Shown: positions 27,212-40,669 of the stretch, piece after piece
Numbering within the stretch: position 1 is the first letter of the stretch
How the letters are laid out: each line of letters starts with the position of its first letter
From: Klebsormidium nitens
Taxonomy: Eukaryota > Streptophyta > Klebsormidiophyceae > Klebsormidiales > Klebsormidiaceae
DNA length: 64,000 nucleotides
Assembly (NCBI GenBank): GCA_000708835.1
Contig: DF237288.1
Location: forward strand, 36,505-100,504
Reading direction: 5' to 3'
Position numbers and translations under genes: made by a program
The notes under the pieces: generated by a model
The model's database searches: none
Told to the model about the DNA's origin: nothing
What the model saw: only the letters and a program-made list of their open reading frames with translations

Positions 27212-28227
27212 AAGCGCTAATTGACAGCATTGTCGAGTACACTGCAAATGGCATGCAGTGTGCTGGGTGGTGCTGCTTGACAGCTGCAATCCTGTGCCAC
27301 AAGTACTTGATTACTTGTATGATCCCAAACCTATGCCATGCTAAACCGCCAGCTCGCCTTGGTCGCAAGAAATTAGATCGTGCAAACTCGGTCCAACATA
27401 GTCGGGATTTCCAAGTAAACCTTCATGCAGATTTCGGAGGCCAAATGTTGTTGTTGCACGTCACCGCAGTACAATCAGGTTAGGCAACGTTCGAATGTTC
27501 GAGTGGGCTCCCATGGAAATCTTCATATACGCATTGCACCCAGCCTTTCATCCATGCAGATTGTAGTATGGTCTCTTGCTTTTGAATGCCATGGTAAACC
27601 TGTTTGCGTCAAACTGGCCATTGGGCTTCAAATGCTTCGAGCTGCTTTTCGCAATCTTGACCGCCCGATCATCCCTCGATTCAAAGAAGCCACCGGACGG
27701 CTGAAGATCATGAGAATTCCATGCTCAAATTAAGCTGGAGCCTGAAATCCAATTTGGCAACCTTTTCATATGCCCATTTCGGTATGCATAAACACACTTA
27801 AGCCCGCCACCCTCTAATGAGTGGCAACCCGATGTCCTCTTCTCATAGCCCGACTGAATCGAAGTGCAGATCGATTCCGTCAAACAATCCTGCGAACAGA
27901 AACCCTTAATCCGCAAGCTGAACAAATCTTGCCCGCGGCGGCCATGCTCTTCACTGCTATTTGTGTGCTACCATATACCTATGTGGTAATTTTGGTCACA
28001 GGACCGATCGAAGAGTCCATGCGCGCTCATGTCCATATGAGTACCCACAACGAAGGGTTTGCTTGCGTAAGGGGGTTCGGCCGCAGAGTTGTGTAGCCTG
28101 TAGCCATTTTCATCATGGAAATTTGTTGATGCATCATGCTACAACTTTATCATTTATGTGTCACCCACAGAGGTAGAAAAAGGAGGTACCGGTACGTGCA
28201 AGTCTCAAGAGTTTTGGAAGTATAGGT

Positions 28228-28268
28228 ATTTAAGTCATGAGTCATGACTCCGAACTCATGACTTAAAT
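28228..28268. repeat. Perfect 15-base inverted repeat (hairpin)
   Basis: ATTTAAGTCATGAGT at 28228-28242 and its exact reverse complement at 28254-28268 enclose an 11-base loop. The left arm overlaps another palindrome, GAGTCATGACTC. It sits in the intergenic region about 1 kb before NOT1. Confidence 0.7.
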
Positions 28269-28410
28269 CTCAAGTGTAGATTCTGAAGGATTCTGTGTCC
28301 CTCAGATTCTTGTGAGTGGTCGAATTGTTAATCCGACGGTTCTTATTTGCGGCCGAGGCAATCGATTATCAGAGCAGTACTTGGTACTTGCTAGGTATGC
28401 CGAGTTTCAT

Positions 28411-28438
28411 GAGTCCAGAGTCCAGAGTCCAGACTCTG
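28411..28438. repeat. GAGTCCA x3 tandem with closing GACTCTG
   Basis: Three exact 7-base units (28411-28431) are followed by GACTCTG, which can pair back with a GAGTC unit. It shares the GAGTC/GACTC theme with the repeats at 19046 and 28240. Confidence 0.55.
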
Positions 28439-29240
28439 CACAGTGCTAGCGTTGGCAATATTGTGAGGTATTGTGCTGCATGGGGCGAACTGCAAATCCA
28501 ACTCTCGCCAAATTCCAGAGCCGTCTCTGGCGAGCGCACTGAAGCCTGAAGGCTGCAAAGCCTCTGGGGCGCATTGCCTTTGTTCGGAGCTGCTGAGCGG
28601 TTTTTGGCTGTCTGCCGCGTATTACGTGGCTCTGCTGTGGCGTGTGGTGTGAAGAAGAAGGTGAGAGGCGAAGCACATTGCTTGTAGATGTATTTAGACT
28701 TCTGGTGGTTAAATTGGGCTTGTGCTGCGAACAGATGGCTTCAACCAACTACGCTTTTAAGTTTTTTACTTTGAATCTTCAGCAGCTTGAGCTGATCTTT
28801 CTTGGCTTTTCAACGAGGGCAGCTGATCTCAGGAGATGAAGTTTTTGCATGTTCGTTGATTACTCATCATGGAATTTTGTGTTGCATGTTTTCAGAGGTC
28901 CCCGATGTGTGGATTACCTTCATCCACTTCTGATGAAGCCGTGTTTTGGAAGAACCTGAATGAAGCTTTACTCGTTGGCTGCTCGATTGGTGCTCGATTG
29001 CTGCCTGCCACTGTGCTGGCCATGTTTTGGAGAAAGTTTAGTAGATGAGACAATAGCTCAAAGTGTCAAATAGCATTCGCAGGCGTGTAATTTATTGTCC
29101 ATATGCTGGTAAAGGTAATATTTTCAGTTTGTCTCTTGAAGATGCATTCGTATTTCGGCTAGTAATGTATGCAATGAACTACGAATTGGTTTGCAGGTCT
29201 CCTATCCAATCCCTGGTGCTGCCTCCACCAAGCATCAAGC

Positions 29241-32200
29241 ATGGCGACCGCACCCTCATTGGCAGACGTGATAGTCGAGTTGGGTTACAACTCGACCGCA
29301 ACGGCGGGCCGATTTAAGGACCTGTTGCTGCAATTCCCAAAGTTGTCTGAGGAAGAGTTGGCTAGGCTGATTGGCACAGTAGCACAGACACACTCGGGAC
29401 TGGACGATGCACATGGCTTACAGGGTCCCTTCGTAGCTGCCTTCTCCTCCGCCGCGGCCGAAACGGGGCCACTCAGCACCTGGAATCTTAGCGCAATTGT
29501 GGAAGCTGTACATGACACGGTAAGTTTCATGGCCAGGATTCCTTGCTGACGGGGATGGGCCGGCATGGACTAGTCTTTCCGTTTGTAGATTGGGGCTTGT
29601 CAGAAGCGTCCATCAAGGGTTCCATATTGCTAATACATTCCCCTCCCTTTCTGCAGTATCCTGACCTCAGCTTCGCAGCTGCAATGAGGAACTTGGACTA
29701 CCCTGCTTTCAATCTGCCTGATCAGAAAGCCTTCCTCGTTCTGCTGACACTGTACTCAAAATCGACGAAGGTGAGGCGTCATCCTCAGGCGCACTTGATG
29801 CTCAGGCGTTTTTTATGGTCTTTTGACTTGGAACAGGTGGAAGCTGCTCTTGGAGGTTGTTTCGTGGACTTGAATCGGACCTAAGAAAAGGTTTATGTTT
29901 GTGCAGGAGCTCTTTCCACTTGACGCTGTGAGCGGACGCGTTTGGAAGAATACAGCTGGCCAGGTCTCGTTCCTGCGCCATGCTGTGTCTGCTCCGCCAG
30001 AAGTTTTCTCGTTTGCGCACTCAAGCCGGAAGCAGGTGAGGTGCTACAAAAGCTTTCAAGACTTTCTAATTTATGCAGAGCGACAAATGCCTAGAAAGTG
30101 CTTGACCAGTGTGCCAGGAGAGACCTTGCTGTGCAAACCCTTTGCTTGCCCTTGAGTTGTCATGGATGACTCAGAGTTGCATGCTCTACTCCAATTGCAA
30201 CCGTGTTACAAATCCTCGCTTGACCTCTGCGCAGGCTCCCGTTGAAGGATTGCATGGCCACAAATCGCCGCTGGGAACGCCAAACCAATGCTGGCTTTCC
30301 TTGGATCTGCTGGAGGTTTTGTGCCAACTCGCTGAAGTGGGACAAGGCGCGCAAACCCGGTCACTGCTAGACGCTCCCTTGAAAGTCTGCCCGGAGGTCT
30401 TGCTCCTTGGGATGGCTCAACTCAAGGTGCGTGCAATTCTTTGTCAGCTCTGTATATGCTTGTCCGTTCTTTGGTGCTTGTGGTTGCCTGGCATGAAAAC
30501 AGAGTCACTATGCACTGTTTCTTGCATGCTTTTGTGGTTGACGCTACCACCACCAACTCATGATTGGGCACTTGCCAATGTCCAGGCAAACTATGGAACC
30601 CTCCAGGCGGAAGTCTTCTCAGCCCTGCTGCCAGCCTACCTTGCCATCCATCCAAACTCTAGCATCGTACTACACCGGGTCTGGCCGCTTCAGCGGGATG
30701 CGATCCTGAAGTGCATGGTGGAAGTGCATGGCAAGGACAACAGTCAAGTGTCACGTATGCTTGACATATGCCAAGACCTGAAGGTACAAATTCTTAATCC
30801 TGTGCTCTTTGGGGTTATGTAGACGGGGTCCTTCCTCCGCCTGAATGATATGCAAAGTGTTTCACAATCTTGTCGCCCTCAACTCTTGATTCATTTGTCT
30901 TTGCCTCGACGCATCGGTAGTTTCTGGTGGCCATTGACTACTGCTTTCTGGGAGACGAAATAGAAGCCCTGACTTTGCGATCTTGCTTCTGCTGCAGGTT
31001 CTGCCAACGGTGCTTGACAACACTCCTTTCTCGTTTGCGATCGACCTTGCTGCCCTCGCTTCCAGGCGCGAATATTTGAATCTGGAGAAGTGGCTCCAGG
31101 ACGCCACCAATCTGCACAAGGGCCCCTTCCTTGAGGTAAGGCATGGACAATTGTTGGTTAGTGTCATGTTGTAGTGACAGGTCCGAGCTATCCAGACTTT
31201 AAATCGGGTTGGACGTTGAATCTTTGTCATTCATGCAATCGCCCGTGCATCTGGTATCGAGATTCTGCTTCTAATCTGCACGCTCCAATTCCTGCAGGCC
31301 TGCTTGAGTTATGTGACAGACAAGAGCCCCTCGGAGGGAAACGCAGAGTCTCTCGCAAGGGCTGGTGCTCCAATCCCTCTCGCTCCTGAGACAGCCGTGC
31401 TGTTCTTGAAGGTATGTGCGTTCATACTGATTTGAATGCCCTTTCATCCCATTGCAGACCTGCTTTCCAAGTTATGCCTTTGTCAGTCAGCAGCTTCTTC
31501 CTGACGCTGTCGATTTGAGGCACTTTGTGAAATGGCAGCAACAACTGAAGGACTCTTTCCCTCTTGGCCCAGGTGATACACTCGAATGCAAAGCTTTTGT
31601 CACCTGGGATGGCGGAGAAAGCGCAACGGGCCTTTGATGCTGCGGCTCAGTCAAATCCGCGGTTGAGGAACGCAGAACAAACTCCCGCGGAGTCATTCGC
31701 TGCTGACGTTGAGGAAGAGGCAAACTCATACTTCCAGAAGATCTACACTGGACAGCACAGCATCGACGAGATTGTTGACATGCTCAAGCGCTTCAGCAAA
31801 TCCCAAGTTGCAAGGTGAGGCTTGTCAGACAATCAGTTGGCTAAGCAGAACTTGTACTGTGCACTGTCCTCAGAAGAAGCGCTTGATTTGCCAGGACGGA
31901 AAGCATGGTCGGCCTCTTCATCCACCAATGCTTGAGAAGCTCATGTTGTTTACGTTGACTTGTTTTGCAGGGAAGGAGAGATCTTTGCATGCATGATTCA
32001 CAACCTCTTCGACGAATATCGCTTCTTCCCCAAGTATCCTGACAAGGAGCTGAAGATCACTGCTGTCCTGTTCGGTGAGCGCGTAGACTGCTCAACTGTG
32101 TCCGGCCCAGGATTTTAGCTTTTGTTGCAGAGGCCTGTTTTTCTGTCTGGTCGTGCTTCCTGGAGCGCGCCTCGTATTGGAATTTGCGCCTCGTATGCGA

Positions 32201-35200
32201 CTCAACATGTGTCCTTTGCTGCAATGAAAACTTTCTGCTGCTGTCAGGGCCCCTTGGTGGCACGAGTTGGCAACCTGATCATGCCTCCTCTTGTTGTCCA
32301 GGATCCCTCATCTCGCACCAATTGGTGTCCTCGGTGACTTTGGGACTGGCTCTCCGATATGTCCTGGACGCTCTGCGGAAGCCCCTAGAGTCAAAGGTAA
32401 GGGGTATGCTCTTGCTTTGGCAGACTACTTGCTCGTGGTCCAGCCAATAATGATGCGCACTCTCACTGCCAGTCCAGCAATTCGCTTATGTGCTGTTTGC
32501 CTTGGCTTCCTTGTCACATAATGACTCTTGGCAGATAGCGGTAGGCGATCTACCCCCAAGCTTCGTCCGTGTCGTTACTTGGCGGAGAAGCGGAAATCCA
32601 CTTTGGGGATGTTCTTGAATATCCTTACCTTCACAGGGGTTGACTCTTTTGACCCAGTCGATATTAGTTGGTGATGCCATGACCTTTTACAAGCTTGAGC
32701 AAGCTTGAACGGGACAAGCCTCGGTTGTGAACTATCTCTTGTCAAAAGCCTGTTATTGACCGTTCATTTCTCACGTTCTGCTTCTGAATTGCAGATGTTC
32801 TCCTTTGGGCTCACTGCGCTCGGCCAGTTTATGTCCCGGCTGGAGGAGTGGCCTCAGTACTGCAACCACCTGCTGCAGATCAACCACCTGCGGGAAGCTC
32901 ATCCGGAGCTTGTCGTGTTCGTCGAGAATGCTCTCGAACGCCATGAGCGACGCACTGCCGCTCCCACGGTCAGCAGCAACATGCTGTCGCAGAGTCTGGC
33001 AGCCACTGGTGCTGACATTCTGCCAGCCAGTGCGCTACCGGGAGGTGAAACTGAGGCCACCAAAGATGTCCAGCCAGGGTCGGGCGTGAGAGCATCGCCT
33101 GCCAGGGGGGTTGGCACCGCAGTTGACAGTCAAGCGATTGGGACGGGGGGCAGCAAGGCCCTAGCTACAGTAGGGGCCATCACCGTTGAGGACGGGACGG
33201 CCAAGCCAGAAGCTACTCAGTCCGAGGGGGACCGTGGAGACGGAGGGGCGGTGGGCGTCGGGACTGGGGTGGGGGCCGGGGGGCAGTCGAACGGGGGCGG
33301 CGAAGCGGGAACCAAGGCTGGAAGTGGAGCACCGCCAACGACAGGGTCAGCAGCAGGCGCTACGTCAAGAGCAGTCTCGCGTCCAGGAAGCTCGCAGGGT
33401 CAATCGCGGCAGCCGCAGGGCGGTTTCGGGCATGCTCTGAACATCGAGACTCTTATGGCCGCAGCAGAGAAGCGGGATGGGCCACCGATAGAAGCACCCT
33501 CGCAGGAAGTGCAGGACAAGATAGCCTTTCTGATCAACAACATCTCAACATCAAATATAGAGCCGAAGTCCAAAGAGCTGCTGGAGCTGCTGAAAGAGTC
33601 CAACCACCCGTGGTTTGCTCAGTACATGGTAATGCGGAGAGCTAGCATCGAGCCCAACTTCCACGAGCTGTATCTAGCTTTTCTGGACAAGATCAACGAC
33701 AAGAGCCTGCAGAAGGAAGTGGTGAAGGCGACATACGAGAACTGCAAGGTTCTCCTGCGCTCAGAATTGATCAAGACCAGCTCGGAGGAGCGCTCTTTGT
33801 TGAAGAATCTGGGGAGCTGGCTCGGCAAGTTGACGATTGGGCGCAATCAGCCTCTGAGAGCAAAGGAGATCGACCCAAAGGCTTTGATAATCGAGGCATA
33901 CGAGAAAGGGCGCATGATCGCGGTTGTGCCTTTTACCTCGAAGGTCCTAGAACCCTGCCAGACCAGCATAGCGTACCAGCCTCCGAACCCCTGGACAATG
34001 GGCATTTTGAGCCTGCTAGCCGAGATCTACTCCCTCCCCGACCTGAAGATGAACCTCAAATTCGATATCGAGGTTCTCTTCAAAAACCTGCATCTGGAGC
34101 TGAAGGATGTGAAGCCCACGCAGCTGCTTCAAGGACGGCGTCGAGACCTTGAAGGCAACCAGGACTTCTCGAACAAGGGCCTGGCAGCTGCCAAGGCGCT
34201 AGCGGCGATGGCAGAGCCCGCCCCAACCCCTCCGAAAACACCTCCAAAGCCCCCGACCCCTCCAACGAAGGAACAGGTCCTCAGCACCCCCCCCGAAGCC
34301 CCCAGCTCTCAGCCTTTGCCCCCCAAGCCGTCAACCCCACTCGCCCCCCCGGCGCAGCCTCTCAGCGAGGAGAGAGCCCCTGCTGAGAAGGCCGGCTCCA
34401 ATCAGGCTGCAGCCTCGACCCCCTCCCCAAGCACGTTCGCTGGTCAAGGGTCCCTGTCCATCCCCAACTTGAGCGCCTACATCGTCTACAACTCAAAGCT
34501 GGCCGGCCTTACGCACCAGCTTCAGTTGCCCCGGGTGGTGTCCTTAGCGATGGAGAGGGCAATCGTTGAGATCATCACGCCGGTGGTGGATCGCAGTGTC
34601 ACCATTGCCTGCATGACCACCAGGGAACTGGTTCTGAAGGACTATGCCCTCGAAGCTGAGGAGAACCGGACGCACAAGGCTGCCAATTTGATGGTCGCGA
34701 GCTTAGCGGGGAGCTTGGCACATGTTACATGCAAAGTGAGTTTTTCGAAGCTCTAGTCGTTGGGACTCTGATGATCTGCAGGGCTTATCTACTTTGGTTT
34801 GCTGTAGACTGACGTATGAAGGGGTTGCAGTTGTTGTCCGTTCAGTTGAGAACGTGTTGGTCCTGCTCCTTGATCTAGGGGTTTTCAATTCATGGATTTC
34901 GAGTGCGGATTGATACTCAGGGCAACAGACGAGTTTTTCTATCTTATTGAACGATTAGGCTCGAGTGTTTGTTGGCCGAGATAGAAGCTGCAATCTTTGA
35001 GGCGTGTCTTCTGATACTTTGTCGCCGTGCAGGAGCCTCTGCGTGTGGCGCTGGCCAGTCATTTGCGCACCCTCCTCCAGGCGGCGGCAAATCTGAACGC
35101 TGACATCTTGGAGCAAGCAGTGCAACTGATCACGAATGACAACCTGGACCTGGCCTGCGCTGTTGTGGAGAAAGCCGCCACTGAGAAGGCGCTGCGAGAT

Positions 35201-38200
35201 TTGGAAGAGAGTTTGAAACCCTCCCTGAATCTGCGGCGCAAGCAGAGAGAAGCCCTGGGGCCCACCTTCTTTGAAGCCACCCTAATGTCCCAGACTAACC
35301 TTGCGCGCCTGCCAGAGGCGCTCAGGCCCAAGCCTGGTCGGTTGTCCACGATGCAACAGCGGGTTTATGAGGTACGTGCTGAAGCATGCCCGGCTGTCGT
35401 TGAAGAAACTTTTGGCTGCTTCTTCAGTGTCCATTTTTGCCATCTCTCGCTTGGAAACTGGCCTTTAGTTTCTGATCTCCGAGACTCACCAAGTGGAGAG
35501 GAAGCTTAGAAATGGAACTGTGACAACGATAGAGTGTCACCGAACGTTTGCAAGGAGAGTGGTGCTAATTGCGACTTACCAAAAATTCCTTTGCAGGACT
35601 TCTCCCGCCTGCCCTGGCAGAATCAGCAGGCTGTAAGCAGTCCCGCTCCCTCCAGCACTAGCCCTTCTCCCGGACCCATTGCCTCTGGCCCGCGCCCGTC
35701 CTTCAGTGGTGGGCCCCCTCCTGCCGTCGCATCACTCGCTGCTTCCCCATTTCCGGGGCTGGGCAGTCAGCAGCCTGGCATAGGGCTGGCGGATGAGCTG
35801 GAGCGGAACATCCTGGCAGCCGGGTAAGTCCGGAAAGCCCAAGAAGCAAGCCACCATTACAGAAGTGTTGTCATGGCTTTTTTTTTTGAAAAGGTCTGCA
35901 GGATCTCTGTTCGAGATTGTCTATGTCCTCGAATCAGTATCTCTCCCGTGCTCGATTCGGCTTTCTGAGACAGTATGTGTTCCTGCAGGCCCCTGGAGAG
36001 CATCAGTAAGCCGGCAGACCAGGCGTCTCCCGAAGTGGGGGCTGGAGACCTGGAGAGGGGCACAGCCGCGGGTCCTGCAGAGCCGAGTGGCCAGCTCCTG
36101 AGCCCCCAGGAAGTCCTCGAGAAGTATCAGATCGCTATGGCAAAACTCGACTCCATTGCTGTCCAGCGTCCTGAGCAGTCGTATACGAGCCTGTCTCCCG
36201 ACGATGCCCTGGTGTCGGTCGTGAACGAGGTGCCAGCAATCGTGTCCAAGTGTGTCAAGCGAGAAGAGGCTGCTCTGGGCATCGCTCAGAAGGTGGTGAA
36301 GCTGCTGTATGAGTCGGTGGGCAAGCGGCTGCATTTCACAGCCTATCTGGCCATGCTCGAGGGGCTTAAGGACATCACACCGCGCTTGACAAAAGAGCTC
36401 GCCGGCTGGGTAAGGATAGTCCCCACGGAAGCTTGTTCGATAGCTGAGCTTCGTCCTTCTCTTTGTCATATCTGAAGGCATTTGCACAGCTTGCTGCATG
36501 TTGACTCAACGATTGCTTTGTACTTCAAGCAGTCTCTTCACACCGTACCATTCCGCAAAGGTGTTGATCCAGCATGTGGCTTGCAGGTTCGAAAGTAGGG
36601 GAGAGAATTGTAGTTCTTACAGCTTGTTGTTTTTGGGTTTCTTGCAGGTCAGGTTTGCGGATGATGAGCGGAAGCTCAACAAGGAGGTGATCTCGGGACT
36701 GCTCCAATCTGAGCTGCTGCACACCGCGGACTACAATCTGCACCTGACGGAGCTCATGGATGGAGGGCGGAATGGTGAGCGACTGCTTCTCTGTCGGAGT
36801 CTCAGGAGTTGTGCATCTGGGAGCGCAGGATTCTGCTTGACTGAAGCATTAGTCGTCTCCCGCTGTGAGATGTATCCTCATACCCAAGTCTGGTGTTTGC
36901 AGCGGCTGCGACTGATTTTGCCATCTACCTGGTCAAGACGCTGGTGGTCCAAGATCCCTCAGTGGATGCCACGGAGCTCTATAGCATCATCGACGCCCTG
37001 GCGAAGGTGAGAAATCTGAGCAAGGAGAACGCATGCTGTCTGTATTCACATGGTCCAGGGGCCATCCTTACCATGTTGCCTTCTCTATTGACAGCCATGC
37101 ATTTTTGTGTCCTCGCTTGCCAATCGGCCTGTCTGCAGCCCTTGACTCTCCGCTTGCGTTGCAGATTGCTCAGCGTGCTGGTGCCCCCCCGGAGCTGCAG
37201 CAGCTAGTAGATCGAGCGCGCTCTCCAGCTGCTTCTGCTGCTGCGGCTGCTGCAAGGGAGGAGAGGCGCAAGGCAGTAAGGGAGAAGAAGGTGAGGGGCA
37301 GGAGAGTGTATTGCGGATGGCCAGTTTTGTAAGGCGAAAGCTGCCCGGAATTGGATTGCAGTCACGAAGCTTTGTTTCCTGGGGCGTTCACTGTGCAACT
37401 TTTGAGCCCTTGGATGAAACCCAACGCTGAACTCTTGTGCAGGTGGGCGAGCTTCACGCAGCTGCCAAGGAGGAGGACAAGCTGATCTCTCGGGAGCCTG
37501 TGACGGCCGATCCTCCCGGTCTTCGAGAACAGGTGACTTTCTCATGCAGGGATGTTGCTTGGTTTGCCAGGTCGATAATCGAGTTGGATAGATGGCCCAG
37601 CTCTTGTGCTTAATGAGTTTGCCAACTCGGATGCACAGCTTGTCCCTTCTGGCTTCACGGTTCAGTTTTCACCCTCGTGGTCAACCTGCAAGATGCAATT
37701 GCCTCCCAAGTTCCAACATGCCTCCAACACTTATGAGTATTCTATATCTGTTTTTTTTCTTACAATGGACGCACATCTTTTCAGGTGGCGGGCCTTTTCG
37801 ATGAGTGGGTGCGAGCATGTGAAGCATCTGGCACGCCAGAGAAGGCGTATCCCGCTTACTTCCAGCTCCTCCAACAAGCCGGCGTGCTCAAGAACGACGA
37901 GACTTGCGAACGATTCTTCCGGATACTTACGGTGAGTCAGATGCACCGTTAGCTTGCCTGTTTCCTCTCTTCCCCCAATCCGCTTGTGAGCCCCTCTGCA
38001 ATTGAAGTAGCTCGGTGCAGCGCTCTTTTGTCCCACGTCTTCAAAATATTTTGCACTCCCCGACCATGTTGGCATTCATCCGTCTTTTCCAGGAGCTGGC
38101 TGTGGGCCACAGCTTGGGGACCGAAGCGTCGTCCCCCTCCGGCGTGTCCTTCACTGCCATCGACCTCTATGCCAAGCTGCCACTCATGCTGATCAAGGTA

Positions 38201-40669
38201 AGAAACGCAGGAACCGACCTGCGGTTGCTGCATGGCGCTAGCATTGGGTGATTCGCCAACATTGGTGTTGACTGCAAGATCTTTGAGGCACCAATTTCAG
38301 TGGTTCTCGCCTCGAGACACCCATCTTGTGCTTGGCTGTGCGGGCTGCTCCTGATTGCCTGCCTCGGTGCGTGCAGTATTACCCGGACCCTGCCAGTGGT
38401 ACCTTTGGCGTTCACTTCAACCTGCTCCAGAAGGTGCTGGCGGTGACAGTGAGGATTATCCAGCGTGATGCTGCCGACAAGGCTGCGGCGTTCAACGCCC
38501 GCCCCTACTTCCGCCTGCTCGTCACCTGGCTCATGGACCTCAACGTGCTGGACGCGGGCGGCATGGACACCAACAACCTGCAGGTGCGAGCATCAGCTGC
38601 AATGTTTGAGTCACGATTGCAGGGCAATCTTGAAAACGGTCTGTTCTTGGGAAAATGGATATTGAAGCGTGAACTGTCTCTCGTTCGGTACTGACGCTAT
38701 ATCCGTTCCATGTATTTCAGGTCCTGAGTGCGTTCGGCAGTGCCCTCCTGTCGCTGCAGCCGCTGCGCGTGCCGAGCTTCAGCTTTGCGTGGCTGGAGCT
38801 GATGAGCCACCGCATGCTCATGCCCAAGCTGCTGCTGGTCACGGCCCCTAAGGGCTGGCCGCTCTTCCAGCGCCTGCTCCTCGCGCTCTTCGCCTTCATG
38901 GAGCCCTACCTGGGAAACGCCGAGCTCACAGACTCGGTGAGCTCCGCATTGCGTGCCTGGCTGCTGACAATCCGCTGAAGGACAAGCTTCGCTGTCCCTT
39001 TGCAGCTCGTTCTTGGGCGGGACCGACGATTGTCCTTGCAAGACGTGCTTCAATGAAGGACCGGCGTCCGTTTCTTGTCGCTTTTTTTTCCTGGTGAGGC
39101 GTCCCTTTCAGCTCGGGGCCCTTGCTGGTCGCAGGTTCGTCTGCTGTACAAGGGCACTCTGCGCGTCCTGCTGGTCCTGCTGCACGACTTCCCCGAGTTC
39201 CTGTGCGACCACCACTTCAGCTTCTGCAACGTCATCCCGGCCAGCTGCATCCAGATGCGGAACCTCATCCTCAGCGCCTTCCCCCGCAACATGCGCCTGC
39301 CCGACCCCTTCACTCCAAACCTCAAGGTGACCCCAGCTCTACTTCAGAGCCACACTTGCCGCAACTTCCCTTACTGTTGCAGTACGCTATGCTGTGGTGT
39401 GCTGCACCTGCTCCGTTGTTCAGATGGGATCGACCTTATGCAGATTTTCCCCGCAGTGGCTGTCTTCTGACGCTCGGGTGGTGCGCAGGTGGACTTGTTG
39501 CCTGAGATCAGTCAGGCGCCGCGCATCCTGTCCGATGTCGAGGTGGCGTTCCGGGGGAAGCCTCTGAAGCAGGAGGTGGACGAGTATCTCAAAGTGAGCG
39601 TCGCCGCATGACATAGAGCCAAGGGGGGACCCACCTTCAAAGGAGGCCAAGTGCCCAACGAGCGATCGCAGTCTGCCTCTGCTTATGCAGCCAGGAAGGT
39701 GCTGAGCACAAGGCCTCGTTTGGTGTCCTTTCAAAGTTTTCTAGCATTTTGTAATCCTTGCATTTGGTATCCGAAAGTGACGTTGTCCGGTGTCTGAGGC
39801 AGCTCTCTTTGTTGTGCCATGCAGAATCGGCAGCCGCAGTCGTTCCTGAACGACCTTGCGCACAAGCTGCTGGCCAGCCCGCAAGAAGCTGCCCTGCGAG
39901 GGACGCGCTACAACGTGCCGCTCATCAACTGCCTGGTCCTCTATGTCGGGATGCAGGTCAGTTGACCCCTGTGCCCCTGTGCTGACGCGATGCCGGGAAG
40001 CTGTCAAGCGGACTGTGACCGGAAGGTGCATTGGCGTCCACTGGGCAACAGCATCCGAAACTGTCATTGCAGAACTTGTCACAGCGCTACTGCTGCTGTA
40101 AAGATCTGTTTCCGCTTACGGGGCGTACTTCTGTTCTCGGATTGAAGCCCTTCATCGCGCTCGAAGGCCTCACCAGAGGGCTCCTCCTTGTTGTGCAGGC
40201 GCTGCAGCAGCTGCAGAGTAAGGCGCCCCAGCAGCTCGCGGTTCCTACGGCGCCCATCACCCACAGTGCGCCCATGGACATCTTCCAGCGGCTGGTGGTG
40301 GAGCTGGACACCGAGGGCCGCTACCTCTTCCTGAACGCCATCGCCAACCAGCTGCGGTACCCCAACAACCACACCCACTATTTCTCGTGCGTTCTGCTCT
40401 ACCTCTTCGCCGAGGCCACGCAGGAGGTCGTGCAGGAGCAGATCACGCGGGTCCTCTTAGAGAGGCTCATCGTGAACAGGCCTCACCCCTGGGGGTTGCT
40501 CATCACCTTCATTGAGCTCATCAAGAACCCGAGATACAATTTCTGGAGCCACTCGTTCTGCCGCTGTGCACCAGAGATTGAGAAGCTGTTTGAGAGCGTA
40601 GCGCGCTCCTGCAGTGCGCACGTTGACACGCCTGGAGCTTTGCCAGCAAACGAGCAGATCAAGGTCTAG
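29241..40669 (+). CDS. NOT1: CCR4-NOT complex scaffold subunit NOT1 (CNOT1)
   Basis: Twenty-six exons join in phase to 2184 residues: 29241-29519, 29657-29770, 29907-30035, 30235-30426, 30586-30783, 30998-31135, 31298-31411, 31573-31814, 31971-32074, 32302-32396, 32795-34735, 35033-35371, 35597-35823, 35989-36409, 36648-36774, 36903-37006, 37165-37290, 37443-37532, 37785-37931, 38093-38197, 38377-38583, 38721-38936, 39135-39326, 39489-39593, 39825-39956, 40199-40669. NOT1 is the platform of the cytoplasmic deadenylase that shortens mRNA poly(A) tails. Order seen: N-terminal HEAT region (1-535), Gly/Ala/Ser-rich linker, MIF4G-like CAF1-binding domain (about 747-990), Pro-rich linker, CNOT9-binding/DUF3819 region (about 1080-1230) and the conserved C-terminal NOT1 domain that docks NOT2/NOT3, ending near [20 protein letters not shown]. 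The 1941-base exon 11 is by far the longest. The start is the first ATG of the frame and matches the family N-terminus. Confidence 0.96.

Larger units (their letters stand above)
27003..29240. other. Intergenic, SPT16 3' region and NOT1 promoter
   Basis: 2.2 kb with no supported gene, more AT-rich than the flanking exons. It contains a TGTAA at 27207, a perfect 15-base inverted repeat at 28228-28268 and a three-unit GAGTCCA repeat at 28411. TTTGCAG ending at 29196, 44 bases before the NOT1 ATG, could be the acceptor of a 5'-UTR intron. Confidence 0.5.

Noticed and set aside
31452..31637. Open frame reading [11 protein letters not shown] within NOT1
   Set aside because: It does not resemble NOT1; the acceptor at 31571-31572 joins in phase to the conserved segment, so most of this is intron.
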